Shown here: positions 54,829-63,456 of the stretch, in pieces | Layout of the letters: each line of letters opens with the position of its first letter | How positions within the stretch are numbered: the first letter of the stretch is position 1 | Origin: Paenibacillus whitsoniae | Lineage (GTDB): Bacteria; Bacillota; Bacilli; Paenibacillales; NBRC-103111 | Assembly: GCF_003955665.1 (NCBI RefSeq) | Contig: NZ_RXHU01000094.1 | Span: 1-64,000 of the forward strand | Length of the DNA: 64,000 bases | Reading direction: 5' to 3' | Made by a program: the position numbers and the translations under genes | Notes under the pieces: model-generated | What the model was told of the DNA's origin: nothing | Database searches by the model: none | Seen by the model: only the letters and a program-made list of their open reading frames with translations

Positions 54829-56181
54829 ATGAAAGCACGGGGGAAAATGGCAGTAGGCGCGACAACGCTCAGTTTCATGATGATGCTGACAGCTTGCGGA
54901 TCAGATACGGGCTCAACAACGGAGACGACAGGCTCGGCTGCGCCAAGCGGCGGTGCGGCAGGAGCGAAAGGGGGGAAGCAGGTCGAAATCTCGTTTGCAA
55001 ACTGGATCTCGGTCGAAGACGGGACGAAAGAAGCGTATAACCAACTAATCGCAGAGTTTGAGAAGACGCATCCCAACATCAAAGTGAAGTCCATCGGCAT
55101 TCCATTTGCCCAATTCAAGGATCAAGTGCTCGTTAGCTCGGCCGGCGGCAATCCGCCGGATGTGACGATGTCTAACCAGAATTTTACGCCAGCTTTTGTC
55201 GGCGCCAAAATTGCGGACCCGCTAAACGATCTGCTTGGCGGGGAGATGATGAGCGACATCGTGGACGGCAGCAAAGCCGGGGTCACGTTTGATGGCAAAG
55301 TAATGGCAATGCCGTGGGCGCCGCATCCGAGCGCGCTGTTCTGGAACAAGACGCTGTTCAAGAAAGCTGGGCTTGATCCGGAGAAACCGCCGACAACGTG
55401 GGACGAGATGATTCAGGATGCAAAGAAAATTGCCGCCCTCGGCAAAGACGAGAAAGGCACGCCGATCTACGGTATCGGCGAGACGGGCGCTTCCGACTCG
55501 TACACAGGCAACATGCTGCTGCGGATTGCGTATTCGTACGGTGGTAAGTTCGTCGATGACCAAGGCAACATTGTTTACGATCAAGGCACGGCGCTGAAGG
55601 ACGCGCTTTCGTATATGAAAGATATGATCGGCGGCAAAATTTCTCCGAAAGGCTCGATGATGTCCGATCTTCGGCCGATGTTTGCGACTGGCGCACTCGG
55701 CATGATTGTGGATGGCGACTTCGGCCGGACGAATTTCCGCAACATGAGCGGCAAGGGCGCAGAGTTTGATAAAGAGTGGGGAGTCACGACGGTTCCCGTC
55801 GGCAAAACCGGCAAAAGCGAAACGTTCTTCACCGAACATCAGCTCGTCGTGTCGGCAGGCAGCAAGAACAAGCCGGAAGCGGCGGAGTTCGTGAAGTTCC
55901 TCGTTTCCAAGGAAGCGATGGGCATTTACCATAAGCTGAATGGCGTCATGTCTTCTCGCAAATCGATCGCGGCACTGCCGGAAATGAACGAGGATACGTA
56001 TTCTAAAGTGTTTAACGAACAGATGAAATCGGCGTCGCCGCTTCCGGCTACGAATCCGAAGTTCGATAATGCGATGAAAAATTCGACAGATATGATCGTC
56101 ATCGTAACCGAAGGCGGAAAAAGCCCGGACGAAGCGATCTCGACCGTTGTTCCTAAAATTAAAGAACTATACAAAAAATAG
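54829..56181 (+). CDS. Sugar-binding lipoprotein of ABC importer 4
   Basis: This 450-residue family 1 binding protein has lipobox MLTAC near residue 23, a Gly/Ala/Thr linker and the binding fold (VEISFANWISVEDGTKEAYNQ, HPSALFWNKTLFKKAGLDPEKPP). It resembles the protein at 62058 more than the others: both share KVKSIGIPFAQFK-type and GNFGRT/NYGKAVFRNMSGKGxEFDK segments, so importers 4 and 5 are paralogous. A sulfatase in the same operon suggests that the ligand is, or derives from, a sulfated saccharide. Confidence 0.92.
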   Translation: MKARGKMAVGATTLSFMMMLTACGSDTGSTTETTGSAAPSGGAAGAKGGKQVEISFANWISVEDGTKEAYNQLIAEFEKTHPNIKVKSIGIPFAQFKDQVLVSSAGGNPPDVTMSNQNFTPAFVGAKIADPLNDLLGGEMMSDIVDGSKAGVTFDGKVMAMPWAPHPSALFWNKTLFKKAGLDPEKPPTTWDEMIQDAKKIAALGKDEKGTPIYGIGETGASDSYTGNMLLRIAYSYGGKFVDDQGNIVYDQGTALKDALSYMKDMIGGKISPKGSMMSDLRPMFATGALGMIVDGDFGRTNFRNMSGKGAEFDKEWGVTTVPVGKTGKSETFFTEHQLVVSAGSKNKPEAAEFVKFLVSKEAMGIYHKLNGVMSSRKSIAALPEMNEDTYSKVFNEQMKSASPLPATNPKFDNAMKNSTDMIVIVTEGGKSPDEAISTVVPKIKELYKK

Positions 56182-56194
56182 AGACCGGCATCAG

Positions 56195-56223
56195 GCGAAG
56201 GCGTGACTGCGCTTTCGCCTTTC
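56195..56223 (+). promoter_or_regulatory. Intercistronic hairpin, importer 4
   Basis: GGCGAAGGCG pairs with CGCTTTCGCC, followed by TTTCGC, between binding protein and permease. Confidence 0.75.
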
Positions 56224-56258
56224 GCTTGCCATAGCCGAACAGGATGGAGGGAGAGAAA

Positions 56259-57149
56259 GTGAACGTAAGGTTAACCCGGCATCATAAAAATATTATTTTC
56301 GCCACGGTGCTGCTGCTGCCGTCAATCGCCCTGCTGGCGCTGACGATTATCAGCCCGCTGATCAAGTCTGTGCTCATGAGCTTTACCGATTACTCGCTGC
56401 TCTCGCCGGATAAGCATTGGAACGGTTTTGCCAATTACACCGAGCTGCTGCGCTCTTCCGAGTTTTATCATTCCTTGCGCGTTACGCTCGTTTACGTCGT
56501 CATCACGGTCATTCTCGATCTGATGCTAGGAATGGCGCTGGCGGTCGTGTTAAACCGGAACATCAAGTTCCGCGGTTTCTTCCGCAGCATCATCATGATC
56601 CCGTGGGCGATCCCGACAATTGTAACCGCACTCATTTTCATGTGGATTTATCAAGGGGATTACGGCGTGCTCAACTATACGCTGGTACATCTGGGAATGA
56701 TTGATGCCAATATCAATTGGCTTCGCACGATGAGCGTGGCGCTGCCGAGCATTATCGTCGTCGCCGTATTCCGGCAAACGCCGCTCGTATCGGTGATGCT
56801 GCTGGCGGGGCTGCAAGGCATTTCCGGCAGCTTGTATGAAGCGGCGCGCATTGACGGGGCGAGCAGCTGGCGCATTTTTACGAACATTACCTTGCCGATG
56901 CTCAAACCGGTCATTTCCAGCGTAACGTTGATCATGATCGTTAATAACTTTCAAATGTTTACGCTGTTCTTCACGCTGACCAACGGCGGTCCTGCGGGCA
57001 GCACTACGTCGCTCGCGATTATGACGTATTTTACCGCGTTCTCGAAATATGAGATGGGCAAAGCTTCGGCGATTGGCGTCATCTGGCTCGTGCTCTTGTT
57101 CGCCTTTTCCATGATTTTCACACGCCTGACCAATCGGGACGATCGATAG
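56259..57149 (+). CDS. ABC sugar permease, MalF type (importer 4)
   Basis: This 296-residue permease has six helices and the EAA loop EAARIDGASSWRIFTNITLP. The GTG at 56259 has GGAGGGAG 5 bp upstream; ATG 56244 overlaps that site. The truncated permease at 63457 is a close paralogue (shared FANYTELL/FANYKEIL and FFRSIIMIPWAIPTIV/FFRTLILIPWIVPTIV). Confidence 0.92.
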   Translation: MNVRLTRHHKNIIFATVLLLPSIALLALTIISPLIKSVLMSFTDYSLLSPDKHWNGFANYTELLRSSEFYHSLRVTLVYVVITVILDLMLGMALAVVLNRNIKFRGFFRSIIMIPWAIPTIVTALIFMWIYQGDYGVLNYTLVHLGMIDANINWLRTMSVALPSIIVVAVFRQTPLVSVMLLAGLQGISGSLYEAARIDGASSWRIFTNITLPMLKPVISSVTLIMIVNNFQMFTLFFTLTNGGPAGSTTSLAIMTYFTAFSKYEMGKASAIGVIWLVLLFAFSMIFTRLTNRDDR

Positions 57150-57161
57150 GAGGTAAGCAGC

Positions 57162-58040
57162 TTGAATGCTATAACCAAAACAGTGCCGGTCGCCCGCGCG
57201 GCTGGCAAGAAGAAATCCAGAAACAGCGAGCTGGGCAGCTATTTATTTCTCGCGGCGATCCTCCTTTTCTTGATGTTCCCGGTATATTGGATCGTCGTCA
57301 CGTCTCTTCACACGAACGCGGAGCTGCTGCAGCTGCCGCCGAAATGGTTCCCGCTGCACCCGAATTTTGCAAGCTACCTCGAGATTTTGAAATCATCGGT
57401 GTTTCTCACCTTTTATAAAAATACATTGATTGTCGCTTCAGGCGCTACGATTGTCTGTATCTTTGTCTCGATTTTTGCCGGGTATGCGTTGTCCCGCTTC
57501 AAATTCAAAGGGGCTAACCTGCTGACGCTGCTGTTCCTGTCCGCACAAATGTTTCCGACCGTCACGTTGGTGATCGGGCTGTATTCCCAGTATCAGGCGT
57601 TGCATCTGCTCAATACGCATTTTGTGCTCATTCTGGCCTCGACCTCCACGTCGCTACCGTTCTCCATCATGCTGATGCGGACTTTCTTCAACGGCATCTC
57701 CCGTGAGCTGGAGGAAGCCGCAGAAATTGACGGCGCCTCGCGGTTCAAAACGCTGTTCACGGTCATCGTCCCGCTGTCCAAGCCGGGTATTATGGCGATT
57801 GCGATCTATACATTCCTCATTGCATGGGACGATTTCCTGTTCGGGCTGACGCTGGTTAGCGACATTGGCAAAAGAACGCTGAGCCCCGGCTTATCGTTGA
57901 CCTATCTCGGCGAGTATTCCGCCAACTGGTCAGGCGCGACGGCGGCTGCGGCTGCCGCGACGATTCCGCTGCTCATCGTCTTCATGTTCCTGCAGCGGTA
58001 CATGGTGGAAGGATTAACCGCCGGCGGCGTCAAAGAGTAA
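57162..58040 (+). CDS. ABC sugar permease, MalG type (importer 4)
   Basis: This 292-residue partner begins at TTG 57162 after GATAGGAGGTAAGCAGC. It has six helices, the EAA loop EAAEIDGASRFKTLFTVIVP and the C-terminal RYMVEGLTAGGVKE. A basic N-terminal extension (AAGKKKSRNSELG) precedes the first helix. It lies 12 bp after the first permease. Confidence 0.92.
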   Translation: MNAITKTVPVARAAGKKKSRNSELGSYLFLAAILLFLMFPVYWIVVTSLHTNAELLQLPPKWFPLHPNFASYLEILKSSVFLTFYKNTLIVASGATIVCIFVSIFAGYALSRFKFKGANLLTLLFLSAQMFPTVTLVIGLYSQYQALHLLNTHFVLILASTSTSLPFSIMLMRTFFNGISRELEEAAEIDGASRFKTLFTVIVPLSKPGIMAIAIYTFLIAWDDFLFGLTLVSDIGKRTLSPGLSLTYLGEYSANWSGATAAAAAATIPLLIVFMFLQRYMVEGLTAGGVKE

Positions 58041-58073
58041 AACCAACTGAGATTATAGGAGGAGAAATCTATC

Positions 58074-59426
58074 GTGAGCAAACCGAAACGTCCGAATGTG
58101 ATCGTTTTCTTTACCGACCAGCAGCGCTGGGATACGTCAGGCTTGCACGGCAACCCGATGGGGCTGATGCCGAACTTCGACCGCATGGCGCTGCAGGGCG
58201 CGCATTTCACGCATTCCTTTACGTGCCAGCCTGTGTGTGGACCGGCTAGATCATGTTTGCAGACGGGCAAATACGCCACAACGACGGGCTGCTTTGTCAA
58301 CGGCATTCCGCTGCCGGAGGATGCGAGTACGCTGGCGCACCATTTTAACGAGGCGGGATACCATACGGGGTATATCGGCAAATGGCATCTGGCCCACGAA
58401 GAGCCGGTGCCGGCCTCGAAGCGCGGCGGCTATCAGGAGTGGCTGGCGGCCGATGTGCTGGAATTCAGCTCGGATGCGTACCACACCGTTCTTTATAATA
58501 ATGATGGGGAAGCCGTCAAGCTGCCGGGCTACCGCGTCGATGCCATGACGGATGCGGCGATTCGGTATATCGATCGTCATCAGGATGATCCGTTCTTCCT
58601 GTTCGTGTCGTACCTCGAGCCGCATCATCAGAACCACCGCGACGATTATCCGGCGCCGGATGGCTACGCCGAGCGGTACCGGGGCGGGTGGATTCCGCCG
58701 GATCTGGCCGCGCTTGGCGGCACGACGCATGAGCACATCGCGGGCTACTACGGCATGGTCAAGCGGCTGGACGAAGCGCTCGGCCGTGTGATGGACGCGC
58801 TCAAGTCATTGGAGCTGGACGAGAATACGATCGTGCTCTTCACGTCCGATCACGGCAACCACTTCAAGACGCGCAACGGTGAATATAAACGTTCCGGCCA
58901 CGATGCGTCGCTTCGTGTGCCGACCGCGATCACGGGGCCGGGCTTCTTCGGCGGCCGGCAAGTGCGCGAGCTGGTCAGCTTGATCGACCTGCCGCCCACG
59001 CTGCTCGACGCCGCTGGCCTACCGGTGCCGGCTGAGATGCAGGGCCGCTCCATGCTGCCGCTCGTGCGCGGCACGGCCGAAGCTTGGCCGGAGGAAGCAT
59101 TCGCGCAGATCAGCGAATCCGAAGTCGGCCGCGTCGTCCGAACGAAGCGCTGGAAATACGGCATCACCGCGCCGGACCGAAATGCGTTCACGGACGCAAG
59201 CTCCGACCGCTATGAGGAGAGCTATCTGTACGATTTGCTTTCCGATCCGTACGAGCTGCGCAACCTCATCGGGGTTGCTTCGCACCGCGAGGTCGCGGAT
59301 GCGATGAAGGCCAGGCTGCTTCGCCGCATGGCGGAAGCCGGCGAAGCGACCGTGCCGGAGATTGTGCCGGCGCCGGTCGTGGAAGCGGGGCAGCGCAGCG
59401 TGAGTGCAACCGAAGTGAACAGCTGA
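58074..59426 (+). CDS. Cys-type sulfatase of the importer 4 operon
   Basis: This 450-residue alkaline-phosphatase-fold sulfatase would remove sulfate esters from an imported sugar. The active-site signature C55-G-P-A-R59 (CxPxR form) in QPVCGPARSCLQTG should be matured to formylglycine by a separate enzyme not present in this window. Metal-site motifs are FFTDQQRWD near the start (two Asp positions of the family) and FTSDHGNHF near residue 265. There is no signal peptide, so it acts in the cytoplasm, after uptake. GTG 58074 follows AGGAGGAGAAATCTATC and is 33 bp after the permease stop. An arylsulfatase- or choline-sulfatase-like specificity cannot be distinguished. Confidence 0.92.
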   Translation: MSKPKRPNVIVFFTDQQRWDTSGLHGNPMGLMPNFDRMALQGAHFTHSFTCQPVCGPARSCLQTGKYATTTGCFVNGIPLPEDASTLAHHFNEAGYHTGYIGKWHLAHEEPVPASKRGGYQEWLAADVLEFSSDAYHTVLYNNDGEAVKLPGYRVDAMTDAAIRYIDRHQDDPFFLFVSYLEPHHQNHRDDYPAPDGYAERYRGGWIPPDLAALGGTTHEHIAGYYGMVKRLDEALGRVMDALKSLELDENTIVLFTSDHGNHFKTRNGEYKRSGHDASLRVPTAITGPGFFGGRQVRELVSLIDLPPTLLDAAGLPVPAEMQGRSMLPLVRGTAEAWPEEAFAQISESEVGRVVRTKRWKYGITAPDRNAFTDASSDRYEESYLYDLLSDPYELRNLIGVASHREVADAMKARLLRRMAEAGEATVPEIVPAPVVEAGQRSVSATEVNS

Positions 59427-59430
59427 ATAG

Positions 59431-59463
59431 AAAGAGAGCCAGGCGTATTGCTTGGCTCTCTTT
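59431..59463. terminator. Bidirectional terminator between sulfatase and AraC genes
   Basis: AAAGAGAGCCA pairs with TGGCTCTCTTT around a short loop; it can serve both convergent genes. Confidence 0.9.
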
Positions 59464-59501
59464 GCTGTTGGAGGAAGCTGACGGGCAACTGGCTTGGGGC
59501 G

Positions 59502-61808
59502 CTACCGCGCCGCTTTCCGGAAGTCGCCGGGCGTGACGCCTTCATACCTTTTGAAAAAGCGGATAAAGCTGTTGACATTGTTGTATCCGATGCTGGCCGC
59601 GATCTCCTGAATCGTCATTTCCGATGTTATAAGCATCCCTTTGCTCACCTCAAGCCGCTTGATCGTCAAGTATTCCAGCAGCGTTTTGCCCACCTCCTGC
59701 TTGAACATGCGGCTGAGATAAGCCGGGTTCAGATTCACCTGATCGGCAATCATCTCAACGGACAAGTCTTGATGGAAGTTGGCGTCCATATAGGCGAGCA
59801 CGGTATCAATGTAAGCATTTTTCTTGGGCTGATGAAGCTCCAGCGCGTCATGAATGCGTCGTACGATGCCGCAGATCCATGCGTGAATCGCGTGAATCGT
59901 TTCTTTGGCAGCCAGCTCCCGGAACAGGTTGTGGTTGGTGCCGAAGATGGCTTCCGTCGAGAGATGAAGCTCGGCCACGCTTCGCAGAAGATCTTCAATA
60001 ATTTGGCTGTACGCGCGAAAAATAACTTCTTCGCTGAGCTTGGTACGCACCTTGATCTGGCCATAGAGCTCGTCCAGACTGCCGATCGCTTCATCCACTT
60101 GGCCAGCCTTTAGAAAGTTTACCATATGCGTCGCAAAATGCGGCGGCAAATAAAACTCAGATTCCGCTTCCTTCACCAAATCCTCATAGCACAGCACGGT
60201 GTTCGTACCTGCGACGATTTTGGCACGAATAACATCCGAGGCTTCCTTGTACGAATAGTGCACGTCGGTCAGCTGCCCGTAAGGGCTGCCGATGCCGATG
60301 GTGACCGACAGCTTGAGCAGCCGGTCAATGATGCTTTTCATCTGCTCGCCAAGCTGCATAAGCTCCGTTTTGACGTTCAGCGGCTGACCGTCGAGGTTGA
60401 CCAACAGCAGCAGTTGATTCTCATCCAGCTCCGCGGATAAGGCGGTATAGCGCTCTGCGGCAATTTCCTCCGCTATATTCATAATGGCGTATTTATACAA
60501 ATTTTGATCCGTGACGGAATAACTGTCCACGAGCAGGCTGTAGTCGTCAATTTCAATCAGAAATACAACATACAAGCTGCCGGAGAAGTTCAGGTGTAAA
60601 AAGTCCAGTTTCCCCATCATTTCCGGCAGGGAACTAATCTTATTGTTGACGAGCCCAAGCAGAAAACGCTCCCTCAGCACAGGCAGATTCATGTGAAACT
60701 GCTGCTCCCATGCCTCATTTTTGCCGAGGACATGATCGAGCACGTGTGAAATCGTTTCGAGCTCGTTGCGCTGCGGAGAAGAGGGACTGCCGGCCAAAGA
60801 GCTGCGCTGGTTGTAAGGAATCGTCTTTTTTAAAAGCAATTGAATTGGACTGACCATGCGTCTCGACATGACATATGACAGGACAACGCCGAGCGCAACG
60901 AGTACAATGAAGGCAGCCCAAGCGACGCTGCGAATGTAGGAAAGCTTGGAGAGCAAGTATTGAAGCGGCGTCTCCGTCACGATGCTCCAGCCATTGTGTA
61001 GTGTTCGGACGTAGGTCAGCAGGTCTCGTTCCCTGCCTTGCTTTAGAATGCGATAGCCGATGTCTGTGCCGTCAAGAAGACTTTCACGAAACAGCGCTTG
61101 CACATGTCCTGCATCCGGGTGTTGAGTAGCTGAAGAAGACACCAGGTTGCCCTCTGCATCCACAATATAGGTTGTCGTATGCTGGTTGCCTTCCAATTTT
61201 TGCAGCAGCCCGTTTAGGACGGATTCATGCATGTGTACCGCAAGCAGCGCTTGGAAACCGGCCCGCTGAATCGGAACCTTGACGACATAGGTGACAATAT
61301 TGTCCAGATCATAATTGTTGCCTGGACGGGAAGATAGCCAGATTCCTGAAGCGGGGGAGTCCGTGCCGGCTGGAATCCAGCTATCTTTGTCAGCGCCTGT
61401 ATAGGTGCGCGTGTAGCCGTCCGAGGCCAGAATCAGATTCTTATCTTTGGCGTAGAAATCGATCGATTGAATAGCCTGGTTGGCCGCTGCCGCCGTTTTC
61501 AGAATATCGCGGGCTTCATTGAGCAGAAACGGATTCCCCGGTTCGTTCAAAAAGCTTGTGATCCTTCCCTCAAGCCCGATGCGAATCGCAATCGATTGCA
61601 TCTCCGCCACCGCGTTCTCCACGGAAGCGTTTTTTTGCTTGGCGGCGTGAATAGTCGCTTGGCTAAGCTCATTTTCCAAGGTCGATACGGTAAAACTGTA
61701 GGAAGCATAACTCAACGCCGCGAGCGGGAGTACAATCACAATAAAATAGGAAGCAAAATAGGTCCAGAATAATTTGGGCAAGTCCCGGATATACGTGCGG
61801 AGTTTCAT
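59502..61808 (-). CDS. Membrane-anchored AraC-family sensor-regulator (importer 5)
   Basis: This 768-residue single-chain receptor-regulator has helices near residues 13-36 and 296-318, a Cache-like external sensor between them (about 260 residues), a long cytoplasmic linker and a C-terminal AraC domain (VNLNPAYLSRMFKQEVGKTL and IGYNNVNSFIRFFKRYEGVTP). Its architecture is that of the protein at 388. The start is uncertain: ATG 61808 opens the conserved part but has only AGGTGAT 17 bp away; an in-frame ATG at 61862 is the longer option. It is divergent from importer 5, which it should control through the spacer holding three GTCA repeats. Confidence 0.9.
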   Translation of the reverse strand: MKLRTYIRDLPKLFWTYFASYFIVIVLPLAALSYASYSFTVSTLENELSQATIHAAKQKNASVENAVAEMQSIAIRIGLEGRITSFLNEPGNPFLLNEARDILKTAAAANQAIQSIDFYAKDKNLILASDGYTRTYTGADKDSWIPAGTDSPASGIWLSSRPGNNYDLDNIVTYVVKVPIQRAGFQALLAVHMHESVLNGLLQKLEGNQHTTTYIVDAEGNLVSSSATQHPDAGHVQALFRESLLDGTDIGYRILKQGRERDLLTYVRTLHNGWSIVTETPLQYLLSKLSYIRSVAWAAFIVLVALGVVLSYVMSRRMVSPIQLLLKKTIPYNQRSSLAGSPSSPQRNELETISHVLDHVLGKNEAWEQQFHMNLPVLRERFLLGLVNNKISSLPEMMGKLDFLHLNFSGSLYVVFLIEIDDYSLLVDSYSVTDQNLYKYAIMNIAEEIAAERYTALSAELDENQLLLLVNLDGQPLNVKTELMQLGEQMKSIIDRLLKLSVTIGIGSPYGQLTDVHYSYKEASDVIRAKIVAGTNTVLCYEDLVKEAESEFYLPPHFATHMVNFLKAGQVDEAIGSLDELYGQIKVRTKLSEEVIFRAYSQIIEDLLRSVAELHLSTEAIFGTNHNLFRELAAKETIHAIHAWICGIVRRIHDALELHQPKKNAYIDTVLAYMDANFHQDLSVEMIADQVNLNPAYLSRMFKQEVGKTLLEYLTIKRLEVSKGMLITSEMTIQEIAASIGYNNVNSFIRFFKRYEGVTPGDFRKAAR

Positions 61809-61895
61809 TATCGCGTTCAGCGCTATCACCTGTTTCAAAATAGTAGTTCTATTATGCCACAAATGGTGGCTTTGCGGAGGGAATGCCCTTCAAAA

Positions 61896-61955
61896 GTCAC
61901 GAATCGATGAGCAATGTCAGGAGTTGATGATGCGCAAAGTCAGGATTTATGCGCA
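61896..61955. promoter_or_regulatory. Triple direct repeat, candidate AraC sites
   Basis: GTCACGAATCGATG, GTCAGGAGTTGATG and GTCAGGATTTATG begin at 61896, 61916 and 61939. The 20- and 23-bp spacing is near two helical turns, as for direct-repeat AraC sites. They lie in the divergent spacer between the sensor-regulator and the binding-protein gene. Confidence 0.65.
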
Positions 61956-62057
61956 TTCGTCGCGGATTGGCGATATACGGAGGAGGGGGCATGCCGCAAT
62001 AATAGAGACAGAACCGGCACAACTTAAGGGGCTTCAACACAAAGGGAGGAACGAACA

Positions 62058-63374
62058 ATGAATATGAAAAAAGCGGCAAGCCTGACGCTCTCGGCGGCAT
62101 TAGTTATGGGAGCGCTGACCGCATGCGGGAACAACACAGATACGGGAGCGGAAGCTTCCACGGCAGCTAACGCCGGCAAAAGCAATGAACCGATTAAGCT
62201 GACATTCGCTTCGTGGAGCATCAGCGAAGCGGCGACCAAAGGCGCGCTGGAAGAAATGGTGAAAAACTATGAAGCGAAAACGCCGAATGTCAAAATCGAA
62301 TTTGTCGGAATTCCTTTTTCCGATATTAAACAGCAGACGTTCGTTATGGCTTCCACCGGTAACGCACCTGACATTATTCAAACATTCCCGGCCTGGTTCG
62401 GCTCCTATGCCGCTTCCGACATCATTACACCGCTGGACGATCTGATGGGCAAGGCGTACGTTGACGATCTTATGCCGAGCTTTAAAGAAGATTTCTCCTA
62501 CAACGGCAAGCTGATGGGCGTGCCTTGGGCACCGACGCCGTACATTCTTTACTACAATAAAGATATTTTCAAAAAAGCCGGCTTGCCGGACAAAGCACCT
62601 GCTACGATGGATGAACTGCTGAATGATGCGAAAATCATTGCCAATCTGAAAACCGACAGTGGTCAAAAAATTTACGGCTTTGGCGAGCCTACTGATAAGT
62701 TGGCGATCAACGGGGAGATTGCGATGCGCAATCTGTACAGCTTCGGCGGCTCGATCCTGGATAAGGACGGCAAAGTGAACGCGAATACACCGGAAATGGT
62801 GAGCACGCTGAATTATTACAAAAATTTGGTGAAAGACGGCATCGGTCCATCCGGCGCCAAGCTGAAAGATCTGCGAAACCTGTTCTCCATCGGCCAATTG
62901 GGCATGTATGTGGACGGTAATTACGGCAAGGCCGTATTCCGCAATTTGAGCGGCAAAGGCGAAGAGTTCGATAAAGTCTGGGGCGCGGCTCCGATTCCAG
63001 CTGGCGCAACCGGCAAGAGTGTATCCATCGGCGAGGCGCACGGGCTCGTCATCTCCGCGGATTCCAAGCACAAGCAAGCAGCCGCCGATTTCATTAAATA
63101 TTTGACGGATAAAGACGCCATCTCCATCTATCACAAACAGAACGATGTTATCTCCGCGCGCAAGTCGTTAAGCTCGATGTTCACGGAGAGCGAGTTTGAT
63201 AAAGTGCTGATGCAGCAAATGAACAACATTCAGCCGCTGCCGAAAAATCATCCCGGCATGGAGCAAGCCTACATCGATATTGCCGATGCGCTCCTGAAAG
63301 TGTCGACAGATACCGCTCCACCAGAGAAAGCTGCGCAGGAATTGGATGCGAAGCTGAAAACATCTTTGAAATAA
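62058..63374 (+). CDS. Sugar-binding lipoprotein of ABC importer 5
   Basis: This 438-residue family 1 binding protein has lipobox ALTAC near residue 22, then a short linker and the binding fold (IKLTFASWSISEAATKGALEEM, PWAPTPYILYYNKDIFKKAGLP). AAAGGGAGGAACGAAC precedes ATG 62058. It is a clear paralogue of the protein at 54829. It probably serves the divergent sensor-regulator's ligand. Confidence 0.92.
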   Translation: MNMKKAASLTLSAALVMGALTACGNNTDTGAEASTAANAGKSNEPIKLTFASWSISEAATKGALEEMVKNYEAKTPNVKIEFVGIPFSDIKQQTFVMASTGNAPDIIQTFPAWFGSYAASDIITPLDDLMGKAYVDDLMPSFKEDFSYNGKLMGVPWAPTPYILYYNKDIFKKAGLPDKAPATMDELLNDAKIIANLKTDSGQKIYGFGEPTDKLAINGEIAMRNLYSFGGSILDKDGKVNANTPEMVSTLNYYKNLVKDGIGPSGAKLKDLRNLFSIGQLGMYVDGNYGKAVFRNLSGKGEEFDKVWGAAPIPAGATGKSVSIGEAHGLVISADSKHKQAAADFIKYLTDKDAISIYHKQNDVISARKSLSSMFTESEFDKVLMQQMNNIQPLPKNHPGMEQAYIDIADALLKVSTDTAPPEKAAQELDAKLKTSLK

Positions 63375-63389
63375 TCGACAACCATCTGG

Positions 63390-63432
63390 CGGGAGAGTTC
63401 CTACGGACAGTCCGAAGGGGATTCTCCCACCT
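63390..63432 (+). promoter_or_regulatory. Intercistronic hairpin, importer 5
   Basis: GGCGGGAGAGTTCC can pair with GGGGATTCTCCCACC, imperfectly, between the binding protein and permease genes. It is the weakest of the five such hairpins. Confidence 0.55.
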
Positions 63433-63456
63433 TATCCGGATAGGAGTGACCACTGT

